From Mycobacteriales bacterium (GTDB lineage: Bacteria; Actinomycetota; Actinomycetes; BP-191): 64,000 nucleotides of DNA. Every line of letters begins with the position of its first letter. Position 1 is the stretch's first letter. Under the pieces are notes generated by a model, which was given only the letters and a program-made list of their open reading frames with translations, did not search any database and was not told where the DNA came from. Position numbers and translations under genes: made by a program. Below are positions 35,037-44,897 of this stretch, one piece after another. The stretch covers positions 1 through 64,000 of the forward strand of contig DASTMB010000010.1 in NCBI GenBank assembly GCA_035714365.1, in the 5' to 3' direction.

Positions 35037-35656
35037 GCCCGCCCCGCGATCAGGTCGTCCAGGTCCTCGCCGTAGAGCGTCAGCGCCTCGTCCTGCCACG
35101 ACCGCACGAGCGGGTCGCCGACGCGGACGAGGTCGGCGACCCCGCGGCGGGTCAGGTCCACCACCTGGAGCCGGTTGCCCGTCCACCGCGGCACGTCGTG
35201 CTTGAGCGCGTGCACCTGCCGTGCCCACACCGGCCGGCGCGGCGCCGGGAGGGGCGGGCGGACGAGTAGCACGTCGATGTCGCTGTCGACGTCGCCGTCG
35301 CCCCGCGCCGCGGAGCCGAACAGGGCCAGGGTCACCGGCCGCACCTCCCAGGCCGCCACCGTCTCCCCGAGCCGGGTGGGGAGCGCGTCCTCCAGGCCGA
35401 GCAGCGCGATCGTCGCGTCGTAGAGGAGGTGGTCGAAGTTCAGCGAGTAGACGCTGCGGCCCGCCGACTCGTCCTTCTCGACGAGGCCGTGCTCGACCAG
35501 CCGCTCGCACGTGCCCTGGACGCCCGGCAACGTCCCCTGCCGCGCGGCGCGCCAGACCTGCGTCGCCGTGGCGGGCGTCGACCGTTGCGAGAGCGCGCGG
35601 AGCACCGGCATCGTCAGGCCCTTCGAGAGGGCGCGAGCCGGCTCGGCGAGGTCCAT
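35033..35656 (-). CDS. Nucleotidyltransferase (MNT) with N-terminal HTH
   Basis: A 207-residue protein. The first 75 residues are a winged helix (TATQVWRAARQGTLPGVQGT ... LVEHGLVEKDESAGRSVYSLN). The MNT fold follows with FGSAARGDGDVDSDIDVLLV, in which the GS and SDID metal-binding aspartates are intact. Partners of HEPN with this motif (MntA) AMPylate the toxin; the HTH part could repress the operon. The promoter places the -10 six bases before this ATG, so its message may be leaderless. Confidence 0.82.
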   Translation of the reverse strand: MDLAEPARALSKGLTMPVLRALSQRSTPATATQVWRAARQGTLPGVQGTCERLVEHGLVEKDESAGRSVYSLNFDHLLYDATIALLGLEDALPTRLGETVAAWEVRPVTLALFGSAARGDGDVDSDIDVLLVRPPLPAPRRPVWARQVHALKHDVPRWTGNRLQVVDLTRRGVADLVRVGDPLVRSWQDEALTLYGEDLDDLIAGRA

Positions 35657-35662
35657 GGCCCG

Positions 35663-35701
35663 ACTATAGAAGAGTTGAGTTCACTAAACCACACTTTAGT
35701 G
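35663..35701 (-). promoter_or_regulatory. Promoter and palindromic operator of the MNT-HEPN-arfB operon
   Basis: On the minus strand TATAGT (35668-35663) ends six bases before the ATG at 35656. Just upstream is the perfect inverted repeat CACTAAA-CCACAC-TTTAGTG at 35682-35701. An AT-rich palindrome in this position is a good operator for the wHTH of the MNT protein. Operator function is inferred. Confidence 0.7.
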
Positions 35702-35803
35702 ACGCGGCTCCTCGGGCGGGGCACGTCCCCCGTTGTCGCGGCCCCCGGCGTGTGGCACCATGCGCGCCTTCCGGTCCCGTCCCTACCATCGGGGGTCTTC
35801 GTC

Positions 35804-36391
35804 GTGCGCTCACTTCTCCGTCTCGCCGTCGCGGCCGTGTCCGCGGCCACCCTGCTCGTCTTCCCGGCCGCCGGCTCGGCGTCCGCCGGCACCGGCCCGT
35901 CCGCGTCGATGTGCGACGGGACCACGGTGCCGGTCGTGTCCGCACCGGTCACCGTCGCGCTCCGGTTCGTCGAGTCGCCGACCGACGACGTGAACCGGCT
36001 GATCGTCTGCTACAGCACCACCGCGGACGGCGCGCCCGGCGGCGTCACCGGCGGCGCGATCTACGTCGACTACGGCTACGACACCGGCACGCCGTTCCTC
36101 GGCGCCTACGCCAACGCGTACTGCCTGCCCGACCCCGGCGTCGTCTTCGCCCCGTCCTGCACGCTGCTCAACGGCGTCTTCGTCAACACGGCGTTCCTGC
36201 CGACGGCGACCGTGACGCCGACGACCTGCATCCTCAGCTTGGGCGCCACGTGCCTGGTGTTCGTCCCCGGCATCCACGTCGACCCGGGCACGGCCCCGTG
36301 GCTGGCCGACGTCATCCTGCTGGGCCGCGAGTGCCCGCTGGTGAACCCCGCCTACATCGAGTACTGCGTCAACGAGTACACCCAGCTCTGA
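35804..36391 (+). CDS. Secreted eight-cysteine protein
   Basis: A 195-residue secreted protein from GTG 35804 with a signal peptide ending SASA. The mature domain is rich in Thr, Val and aromatic residues and has eight cysteines, an even number (SMCDG, IVCYS, AYCLP, PSCTL, TTCIL, ATCLV, RECPL, EYCVN). No catalytic motif or family is recognised. It could be a disulfide-rich beta-sandwich. The upstream 35702-35803 stretch shows no ribosome-binding site of note. Confidence 0.6.
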   Translation: MRSLLRLAVAAVSAATLLVFPAAGSASAGTGPSASMCDGTTVPVVSAPVTVALRFVESPTDDVNRLIVCYSTTADGAPGGVTGGAIYVDYGYDTGTPFLGAYANAYCLPDPGVVFAPSCTLLNGVFVNTAFLPTATVTPTTCILSLGATCLVFVPGIHVDPGTAPWLADVILLGRECPLVNPAYIEYCVNEYTQL

Positions 36392-36443
36392 CGCGGCGCG
36401 ACCCGGCGCGGCGCCGGCCGCACCGATGACATAGCGTCGACTC

Positions 36444-38447
<2,004 letters not shown>

Positions 38448-38470
38448 CGGGCTCGCCCGCCTGCTTCTGT

Positions 38471-38493
38471 AGTGGTGTAATCAAGTAATCACT
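38471..38493. promoter_or_regulatory. AT-rich repeat before the 199-residue gene
   Basis: The stretch contains two copies of GTAATCA (38477-38483 and 38485-38491), one base apart, within outer AGTG...CACT ends. It lies 20 bases before the ATG at 38513 and overlaps the only AT-rich sequence available for a promoter, so it is a candidate operator. Confidence 0.4.
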
Positions 38494-38512
38494 GCAACAG
38501 GAGGCGGGGACG

Positions 38513-39112
38513 ATGGTGTTCACCGAGCACGAGGCGCGGTTCCGGCGCGGGCCGCAGGGGCGCAGGGGCGGCGGCCGGCCGCCGTGGGCCGGGGGCGGCG
38601 ACGCGCCGCCGCCCGCGGACGACGTGGCGCCGTGGCTGGCCGGGCGGCTGCCCGAGTGGTTCACCGGCGCGCCCGAGGTCACGGTCGACCGGGACGAGAT
38701 CACGATCGTCGGCACGCTCGCCGCGCCCGACGTCGAGGGCGACGACGCGGCGCGCCGGGTCGCCGAGGCCGCGCGCATCCAGCGGTTCCGGGAGGAGACG
38801 CGCGAGGCGCGGATCGAGGTCGCGCGCGAGGCGGAGCGCCGTTACGGCCGCTCGGTCGCGTGGGGCGCGACGGCGGGGGAGACGACCGAGCTGTTCACGA
38901 CGGTCAGCGTGCCGGTGATGACGCGGCTGCGGCAGCCGGAGCGCCGGGTGCTCGACACGCTGGTCGACGCCGGCGTCGCGCGCAGCCGCAGCGACGCGCT
39001 GGCGTGGTGCGTGCGGCTCGTCGGCAAGCACCAGGAGGAGTGGATCGCGAGCCTGCGCGAGGCGCTGGTCGCGGTCGAGCGGGCGCGGGCGGAGGGGCCG
39101 GACGCCGGCTGA
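38513..39112 (+). CDS. Conserved-looking protein of unknown function
   Basis: A 199-residue cytoplasmic protein with an ideal ribosome-binding site (ACAGGAGGCG). The first 40 residues are Gly/Arg/Pro-rich and probably disordered. The middle has a short beta region (VTVDRDEITIVGTL) followed by a charged helix (FREETREARIEVAREAERRY). The C-terminal part (RVLDTLVDAGVARSRSDALA, then VGKHQEEWIASL) looks like a ribbon-helix-helix or small helical module. I do not recognise it. Possibly DNA-binding and self-regulating, given the repeat just upstream. Confidence 0.6.
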   Translation: MVFTEHEARFRRGPQGRRGGGRPPWAGGGDAPPPADDVAPWLAGRLPEWFTGAPEVTVDRDEITIVGTLAAPDVEGDDAARRVAEAARIQRFREETREARIEVAREAERRYGRSVAWGATAGETTELFTTVSVPVMTRLRQPERRVLDTLVDAGVARSRSDALAWCVRLVGKHQEEWIASLREALVAVERARAEGPDAG

Positions 39113-39162
39113 ACTTTCCGGACCGCCCGGCAGACGCGGCCGGGAACGCGCTCTAGCATGAA

Positions 39163-39215
39163 CAGAGAAGGGCCGTGGCGTCCCGTCCTGCCGGGTGTGC
39201 CACGGCCCTTCTCTG
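39163..39215. terminator. Perfect 17-bp stem between convergent genes
   Basis: CAGAGAAGGGCCGTGGC (39163-39179) pairs with GCCACGGCCCTTCTCTG (39199-39215) without mismatch; the 19-base loop has a small CCCG/CGGG pairing. It lies between two convergent genes and probably terminates both. A T-tract is absent. A TAGCAT promoter-like box just before it leaves a small-RNA reading open. Confidence 0.7.
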
Positions 39216-39270
39216 CGCGACCGTCCCGCGGAGGCCCAGCCCCCCGCGCGACGGCGCTAGTTCGTGCTGG

Positions 39271-39420
39271 TTACGCCGGGGGCGTGCACTGCACGACGTC
39301 GACCGGCGTGCCGTTGATGTTCAGGTGGATCTCGACGCACGCGCCGGCGGCCATGGCCGGGGCGGCCACGAAGCCGAGGGCACCGGCGACGGCGGTCGCC
39401 GCGATGATCTTCTTGAGCAT
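39271..39420 (-). CDS. 49-residue secreted peptide with two cysteines
   Basis: A 49-residue protein from the ATG 39420. Residues MLKKIIAATAVAGALGFV to AMA form a complete signal peptide. The mature part is only about 25 residues, with two cysteines (GACVEI and VVQC) and the rest hydrophobic beta-like. The two cysteines would form one disulfide. It is the shortest of several small secreted peptides in this window. No family recognised. Confidence 0.6.
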   Translation of the reverse strand: MLKKIIAATAVAGALGFVAAPAMAAGACVEIHLNINGTPVDVVQCTPPA

Positions 39421-39537
39421 CCTGCTGCTCCTTGGGGCGAGAGGGGTGGTTCGGACACCCGGTACAACGGGCCCCCGCCCGAAACCTCGCGCACCTCTCG
39501 CGGAGATTTTTCCGGCATCCGGCGTAGGCTCGCCGCC

Positions 39538-40590
39538 GTGCGCGCCACCGTCTTCCACGCCCCCGGCGACGTCCGGGTCGAGAACGTCCCCGACCCGCGG
39601 ATCGAGTCGCCCACCGACGCGATCGTCCGCGTCGAGTACGCCTGCATCTGCGGCTCGGACCTGTGGTTCTACCGCGGTGTCAACGACAACTGGCAGCCCG
39701 GCTGGCGGACCGGCCACGAGTTCACCGGCGTGGTCGAGGAGGTCGGCGCCGAGGTCACCGGCGTCCGGCCCGGCGACCGGGTGCTCGCGCCGTTCTCGTT
39801 CTCCGACGGGACCTGCGAGTTCTGCGCCAAGGGCGTGCACACGTCCTGCCTCAACGGCGGGTACTGGGGCGGCGACGTCAACGACGGCGGCCAGGGCGAG
39901 GCGGTCCGCGTGCCGCAGGCCGACGGCACGCTCGTCGTCGTCCCGGAGTCCGTCTCCAACGACCCCGCGCTGCTGCGCGCGGCGGTCCCGCTGACCGACG
40001 TGATGGCGACCGGCCACCACGCCGCCGTCGCGGCCGGCGTCCGCAAGGGCGGCACGGTAGCGGTCGTCGGCGACGGCGCGGTCGGGCTCTGCGGGGTCCT
40101 CGCCGCGGCGCGGCTCGGCGCCGAGCGCATCTTCGCGCTCGGCCACCACGACGACCGGCTCGCGATCGCCCGGTCGTTCGGCGCCACCGACCTCGTCACC
40201 GCGCGCGACGAGGAGGCGGTCGCGGCCGTGCTCGACGCGACGCGCGGCGGCGCCGGGTCGGTGCTCGAGTGCGTCGGCGCGCAGTCGTCGATGGACCTCG
40301 CCATCGGCATCGCCCGGCCCGGCGGCCGCGTCGGCTTCGTCGGCGTGCCCGCGCAGGTCGGCGCCGTCGACATCCGCCGCATGTTCTCCAACAACATCGC
40401 GCTGCACGGCGGCGTCGCGCCCGCCCGCGCGTACATCCCCGAGCTGCTCGCCGACGTCGCGGCCGGGCGGCTCGACCCGTCGCCGGTGCTGGACCGTACG
40501 GTCGGCCTCGACGGCGTCCCGGACGGCTACGCCGCCATGGACGGCCGCACCGCGACCAAGGTGCTGGTCGAGGTCGCGCCGCCGCGGTGA
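39538..40590 (+). CDS. Zinc-dependent medium-chain alcohol dehydrogenase
   Basis: A 350-residue MDR enzyme. Catalytic zinc residues are in CICGSDLWFYRG and TGHEFTGVVEEVG; the structural zinc lobe is reduced, with CEFCAKGVHTSC as the remnant. The NAD(P)-binding GDGAVGLCGVLAA follows. GTG 39538 starts 7 bases after TAGGCT, so the message may be leaderless. Substrate unknown; sugar-alcohol or threonine dehydrogenases are close relatives. Confidence 0.9.
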   Translation: MRATVFHAPGDVRVENVPDPRIESPTDAIVRVEYACICGSDLWFYRGVNDNWQPGWRTGHEFTGVVEEVGAEVTGVRPGDRVLAPFSFSDGTCEFCAKGVHTSCLNGGYWGGDVNDGGQGEAVRVPQADGTLVVVPESVSNDPALLRAAVPLTDVMATGHHAAVAAGVRKGGTVAVVGDGAVGLCGVLAAARLGAERIFALGHHDDRLAIARSFGATDLVTARDEEAVAAVLDATRGGAGSVLECVGAQSSMDLAIGIARPGGRVGFVGVPAQVGAVDIRRMFSNNIALHGGVAPARAYIPELLADVAAGRLDPSPVLDRTVGLDGVPDGYAAMDGRTATKVLVEVAPPR

Positions 40591-40640
40591 CCGGGTCGCG
40601 GTCGCTGCCGGACCCGGTGCCCGCCGTCCGCGTTCCGGTG

Positions 40641-40841
40641 TCAGACCTTGTCGATCGAGCTGCGGCCGGTGCAGTACTGGTTGCAGCTCGGCGAGCCGCA
40701 GCCGGCCTGGGGCGGCAGCGAGAGCACGTCGCAGAGCTGCGCGCCGGCCGTGGCGGCCTGCGGGACGCCGGCGACGACGCTGCCGAGCTCGTCGGCGGAG
40801 AGCTGGGTGAGGACTTCCTTCTTGAGGACGAGGCGGCGCAT
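40641..40841 (-). CDS. Lanthipeptide-like RiPP precursor peptide
   Basis: A 66-residue peptide starting MRRLVLKKEVLTQLSADELG and continuing SVVAG. The leader pattern LxLKKExLxxLsxdEL...VxG is the one used by class I lanthipeptide precursors, with a processing site after the VVAG region. The remaining 40 or so residues form a candidate core with four Cys (QLCD, AGC, PSC, QYC) and Ser/Thr. GGGAGG lies about 10 bases before the ATG. No LanB, LanC, LanM, radical-SAM, protease or transporter is adjacent, so the peptide is an orphan here. The match rests on pattern recognition, not a search. Confidence 0.7.
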   Translation of the reverse strand: MRRLVLKKEVLTQLSADELGSVVAGVPQAATAGAQLCDVLSLPPQAGCGSPSCNQYCTGRSSIDKV

Positions 40842-40887
40842 GAGGGGGGAACCTCCCGGTTCGAGGGGGTGTGTCGTGCCCCTGAGG

Positions 40888-40915
40888 TTAGGGGACCCGT
40901 CACCGTAGGTACACT
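40888..40915 (+). promoter_or_regulatory. Candidate pckG promoter
   Basis: TTAGGG at 40888-40893 and TACACT at 40910-40915 (16-bp spacer) would give a leader of about 50 bases before the pckG ATG. GTACACTGGG is shared with the promoter at 7774-7802. Confidence 0.45.
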
Positions 40916-40972
40916 GGGCAGTAACCCCTTTCGAGCCGGACGACGCCGTCCGGCGTCGCGCTTGGAGCGTTG

Positions 40973-42793
40973 ATGACGAACGTCGCCGGACTCGACCAGG
41001 CCCCCACGACCCACGCCAAGCTGGTCGCCTGGGTGGCCGAGATCGCCGCGCTGACGCAGCCGGACCGGGTCGAGTGGTGCGACGGCTCCGACGAGGAGTG
41101 GGACCGCCTGACGCGGCTGCTCGTCGACAACGGCACGTTCGTCCGGCTCGACGAGGCGAAGCGGCCGAACTCCTTCTACGCCGCGTCCGACCCGAGCGAC
41201 GTCGCCCGCGTCGAGGACCGCACGTTCATCTGCTCGGAGAAGCAGGAGGACGCCGGTCCCAACAACAACTGGACCGACCCGGCCGAGATGCGCGCCACGC
41301 TCAAGGGGCTGTTCGCGGGCTGCATGCGCGGCCGCACCATGTACGTCGTGCCGTTCTGCATGGGTCCGCTCGGCTCGAAGATCAGCCAGCTCGGCGTCGA
41401 GATCACGGACAGCCCGTACGTCGTGGTCTCCATGCGGATCATGACCCGGATGGGCGCCGCCGCCCTCGAGCAGCTCGGCGAGGACGGCTTCTTCGTCCCG
41501 GCCGTCCACTCGGTCGGCGCGCCGCTGGAGGCCGGGCAGGCCGACGTGCCGTGGCCGTGCAGCGAGACGAAGTACATCACCCACTTCCCGGAGACCCGCG
41601 AGATCTGGTCGTACGGCTCCGGCTACGGCGGCAACGCCCTGCTCGGCAAGAAGTGCTTCGCGCTGCGCATCGCGAGCGTCATGGCGCGCGACGAGGGCTG
41701 GCTCGCCGAGCACATGCTCATCCTCAAGCTCACCCCGCCGAGCGGCGAGGCCAAGTACGTCGCGGCGGCGTTCCCGAGCGCCTGCGGCAAGACCAACCTC
41801 GCGATGCTCGTGCCGACCGTCCCCGGCTGGACCGTCGAGACGGTCGGCGACGACATCTGCTGGATGCGCTTCGGCGACGACGGCCGCCTCTACGCCATCA
41901 ACCCCGAGGCCGGCTTCTTCGGCGTCGCGCCCGGCACCGGCGAGGACACCAACCCCAACGCCATCCGCACGCTGTGGGGCAACTCCATCTTCACCAACGT
42001 CGCCCGCACCGACGACGGCGACGTGTGGTGGGAGGGGCTGTCCGAGCCGCCCGCGCACCTCACCGACTGGAAGGGCCGCGACTGGGCGCCCGGCGCCGCC
42101 GAGCCCGCCGCGCACCCGAACGCCCGCTTCACCGCGCCGGCGTCGCAGTGCCCGACGATCGCGCCCGAGTGGGAGGACCCGAAGGGCGTGCCGATCTCGG
42201 CGATCCTCTTCGGCGGCCGCCGCGCCACGTCGGTGCCGCTCGTCACCGAGTCGCGCGACTGGCAGCACGGCGTCTTCCTCGGCTCCACCGTCTCCTCGGA
42301 GACGACCGCCGCCGCGGCCGGCGCGATCGGCCAGCTCCGCCGCGACCCGTTCGCGATGCTGCCGTTCTGCGGCTACAACATGGGCGACTACTTCGCCCAC
42401 TGGCTCTCCGTCGGCCGCGCGACCGACGCGGAGAAGCTGCCGCGCATCTACTACGTCAACTGGTTCCGCAAGGACGCGCAGGGCCGCTGGCTCTGGCCGG
42501 GCTACGGCGAGAACAGCCGCGTCCTCAAGTGGATCGTGGAGCGCCTCGACGGCACGGCCGACGCGGTGGACACGCCGATCGGCTGCGTCCCGACGAAGGA
42601 GTCGCTCGACACGAGCGGCCTCGACATCGCCGACGCCGACCTCGACGTGCTGCTCTCGGTCGACCCGGAGACGTGGCGCCAGGAGGCGGCGCTGATCCCC
42701 GAGCACTTCGAGCGGTTCGGCGACCACCTGCCCAAGGAGCTGTGGGCGGAGTACCAGACGCTGCTCGACCGTCTCGAGGTCGCCGGGCAGTAG
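40973..42793 (+). CDS. pckG: GTP-dependent phosphoenolpyruvate carboxykinase
   Basis: A 606-residue enzyme that converts oxaloacetate and GTP to PEP, GDP and CO2, the entry step of gluconeogenesis. The mobile loop and phosphate-binding loop [17 protein letters not shown] and the metal-binding [10 protein letters not shown] are present, with [12 protein letters not shown] and [14 protein letters not shown] later. Length is typical for the GTP form. Start is the ATG 40973 with TTGGAG upstream; a TTG at 40970 is disregarded. With GlpX in the same window, gluconeogenesis is well represented. Confidence 0.96.
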   Translation: MTNVAGLDQAPTTHAKLVAWVAEIAALTQPDRVEWCDGSDEEWDRLTRLLVDNGTFVRLDEAKRPNSFYAASDPSDVARVEDRTFICSEKQEDAGPNNNWTDPAEMRATLKGLFAGCMRGRTMYVVPFCMGPLGSKISQLGVEITDSPYVVVSMRIMTRMGAAALEQLGEDGFFVPAVHSVGAPLEAGQADVPWPCSETKYITHFPETREIWSYGSGYGGNALLGKKCFALRIASVMARDEGWLAEHMLILKLTPPSGEAKYVAAAFPSACGKTNLAMLVPTVPGWTVETVGDDICWMRFGDDGRLYAINPEAGFFGVAPGTGEDTNPNAIRTLWGNSIFTNVARTDDGDVWWEGLSEPPAHLTDWKGRDWAPGAAEPAAHPNARFTAPASQCPTIAPEWEDPKGVPISAILFGGRRATSVPLVTESRDWQHGVFLGSTVSSETTAAAAGAIGQLRRDPFAMLPFCGYNMGDYFAHWLSVGRATDAEKLPRIYYVNWFRKDAQGRWLWPGYGENSRVLKWIVERLDGTADAVDTPIGCVPTKESLDTSGLDIADADLDVLLSVDPETWRQEAALIPEHFERFGDHLPKELWAEYQTLLDRLEVAGQ

Positions 42794-42888
42794 TTCCGGC
42801 GTTCGCCGGACGGCGGGCGCGCCCGGCCCTACCCTCGGACGTCACGCGGCCGCCCGGCCGCGCGCGCCCAGTCCGAGGGGGGACCGCC

Positions 42889-43194
42889 GTGATCATCTGG
42901 GGCATCCGCCGGTACGTGCAGCAGCTCGCGATGATCGTCGCCCGCTGCTCCGCGCAGGGTCACACCGCCGCGCACCGGCTCGTCCGCAAGCGCACGAAGT
43001 TCACGCTGTTCTTCGTGCCGCTGTTCCCGATCAGCACGTCGCACGTGCTCGTCTGCACGATGTGCGGCAACACCGCGCCGGTGCCGAAGGAACGCGTCCC
43101 GGAGATCGAGGCGGAGGCCCAGCGCCAGGCGGTGGAGCAGGCCGGGCAGCAGTTCGCGCCGTTCGAGGCGCCGCAGCCCGAGACGCTCAACTGA
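42889..43194 (+). CDS. Small zinc-ribbon protein
   Basis: A 101-residue protein from GTG 42889 preceded by GAGGGGGGA. A zinc-ribbon-like half, CSAQGHTAAHRLVRKRTKF, is followed by a membrane-like FFVPLFPISTSHVLVCTMCG with CxxC and then a charged helix. The Lys/Arg-Phe-Thr/FFxPLFP pattern matches the small family annotated as zinc-ribbon domain proteins. Function is unknown. It overlaps the convergent acetyltransferase by 8 bases. Confidence 0.72.
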   Translation: MIIWGIRRYVQQLAMIVARCSAQGHTAAHRLVRKRTKFTLFFVPLFPISTSHVLVCTMCGNTAPVPKERVPEIEAEAQRQAVEQAGQQFAPFEAPQPETLN

Positions 43195-44095
43195 CGCCCG
43201 GCTCCACCCGGCGGCTCATCCGCAGGTTGTAGGGCACCCACCCGTAGGTCCGCCAGTACGGCTCGGCGCACAGGTTGGCCAGCCGCCAGTCGGTCCACGT
43301 CACGGTGGCACCCACCTCGCGCGCGCGGGCCAGGCAGGCCAGCGTCAGCGCCCGGCCGACGCCCTGCCCGCGGCGTTGCGGCACCACCGAGACGTGGCTC
43401 ATCGCGAACGCGCCGGGGGGCACCGCCGGGCGCGGCGGCAGCGGCTCGCACGACGCGAAGCCGACGGCCTCGCCGTCCACCCGCGCCAGCAGGTACGTCA
43501 CCTCGGGAGAGGACAGGTCCTCGCGGAACGCGTCCGGCAGCGTCTCCCAGTACGCGGCCGGGCGCGGCGACCAGACGGGCGCGCCGCTGAGGTGGCGGGC
43601 GACCACGCCGAGCAGCGGCCGCAGCTGCTCGAACTCGTCCACCGTCACCCGGGCCACCGACACGCGCGGGTCCGGCTCGCCGCCCGGCTGCTCGGCGAGC
43701 GCGGCGAGCGCGAAGACGTGCTCGCGCCCGAACGCGAGGTTCGCGAACGCCGGCTCCGCCACCGGGTCGTGCTCCGGCATCGCCACGCAGTGGCGGTGCT
43801 GCCCGGCCGCGACCCAGTCGCGGGACGCGGCGGCGTAGAGGTGGCGGTACGCGCGCTCGGTCGTCGCGGCGTGACCCGCGTAGTAGACCCACGCGGCGTC
43901 GTCCTCGACGCGGCCGATCAGGTAGCCGCCGTCCGTGACGTAGCCGGTGTGCCCGGCGTCGAGCAGCGCCTCGACCTCGGCGACGGCGTCGAGCGGCACG
44001 GTGAGCGGGTGCGCGTTGCCGCGCGCGGCGAGCAGCGACGCGGCGAACGGCACGTCGTCGCGGGTGAAGGGGCGGACGTCCACGAGCCGTGACAC
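43187..44095 (-). CDS. GNAT-family N-acetyltransferase
   Basis: A 302-residue protein whose C-terminal half is a GNAT domain: MSHVSVVPQRRGQGVGRALTL is the acetyl-CoA pyrophosphate-binding loop (RxxGxG/A). The N-terminal half is probably a degenerate second GNAT fold. Near the C terminus, PYWRTYGWVPYNLRMSRR is consistent with the family. Substrate is unknown. Start is the GTG 44095; the gene runs divergently from uppS. Confidence 0.86.
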   Translation of the reverse strand: MSRLVDVRPFTRDDVPFAASLLAARGNAHPLTVPLDAVAEVEALLDAGHTGYVTDGGYLIGRVEDDAAWVYYAGHAATTERAYRHLYAAASRDWVAAGQHRHCVAMPEHDPVAEPAFANLAFGREHVFALAALAEQPGGEPDPRVSVARVTVDEFEQLRPLLGVVARHLSGAPVWSPRPAAYWETLPDAFREDLSSPEVTYLLARVDGEAVGFASCEPLPPRPAVPPGAFAMSHVSVVPQRRGQGVGRALTLACLARAREVGATVTWTDWRLANLCAEPYWRTYGWVPYNLRMSRRVEPGVS

Positions 44096-44132
44096 TGCCG
44101 TACGCTGGCCCGCGGACGAAAGGGAGTTTCGG

Positions 44133-44897
44133 TTGGGCGCCCGTGACCTGCTCTACGGGGTGTACGAACGCCGCCTCGCGCGGCAGCTCCACGGCGCGCC
44201 GGTGCCGCGCCACGTCGGCGTCATCATCGACGGCAACCGGCGGTGGGCGCGGTCGGTCGGCGAGGAGCCGCAGCACGGCCACCGCCGCGGCGCCGACCAC
44301 ATCGACAACCTGCTCGGCTGGTGCGAGGAGGCCGGCGTCGAGGTCGTGACGTTGTGGCTGCTGTCGAGCGACAACCTCGCCCGCCCGGCGGCCGAGCTGG
44401 TGCCGTTGCTCGGCATCATCGAACGCCGCGTCCGCGACCTGGCCGCGCCGGAGCACGACTGGCGGGTCAACCCGATGGGCTCGCTCGACCTGCTGCCCGA
44501 CTCGACCGCGCGGGTGCTCAAGGAGGCGGGGGAGTCGACCGCCGCCAAGACCGGCCTCGTCGTCAACGTCGCCGTCGGCTACGGCGGCCGCCGCGAGATC
44601 GCCGACGCCGTACGCAGCCTGCTCACCGAGCACGCGTCCCGCGGCGGCAGCATCGAGGACCTGGCGGCGACGCTCGACGTGGAGCACATCGCCGAGCACC
44701 TCTACACGCGCGGCCAGCCCGACCCGGACCTGGTCATCCGCACGTCCGGCGAGATCCGGCTGTCCGGGTTCCTGCTGTGGCAGAGCGCGCACTCGGAGTT
44801 CTACTTCTGCGACGCCTACTGGCCCGACTTCCGCCGGGTCGACTTCCTGCGAGCCCTGCGCGCGTACGCGCAGCGGCAGAGACGCTTCGGGGTGTGA
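44133..44897 (+). CDS. uppS: Short-chain Z-isoprenyl diphosphate synthase
   Basis: A 254-residue cis-prenyltransferase. The catalytic Asp is in GVIIDGNRRWARS; family stretches are VVNVAVGYGGRREIADAV, PDPDLVIRTSGEIRLSGFLL and LWQSAHSEFYF. The closest well-known relative by recollection is the Z-farnesyl diphosphate synthase Rv1086, which makes the precursor used for decaprenyl phosphate. TTG 44133 is supported by GGGAG at 44122-44126 and by the alignment of the next residues to that protein. Confidence 0.92.
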   Translation: MGARDLLYGVYERRLARQLHGAPVPRHVGVIIDGNRRWARSVGEEPQHGHRRGADHIDNLLGWCEEAGVEVVTLWLLSSDNLARPAAELVPLLGIIERRVRDLAAPEHDWRVNPMGSLDLLPDSTARVLKEAGESTAAKTGLVVNVAVGYGGRREIADAVRSLLTEHASRGGSIEDLAATLDVEHIAEHLYTRGQPDPDLVIRTSGEIRLSGFLLWQSAHSEFYFCDAYWPDFRRVDFLRALRAYAQRQRRFGV

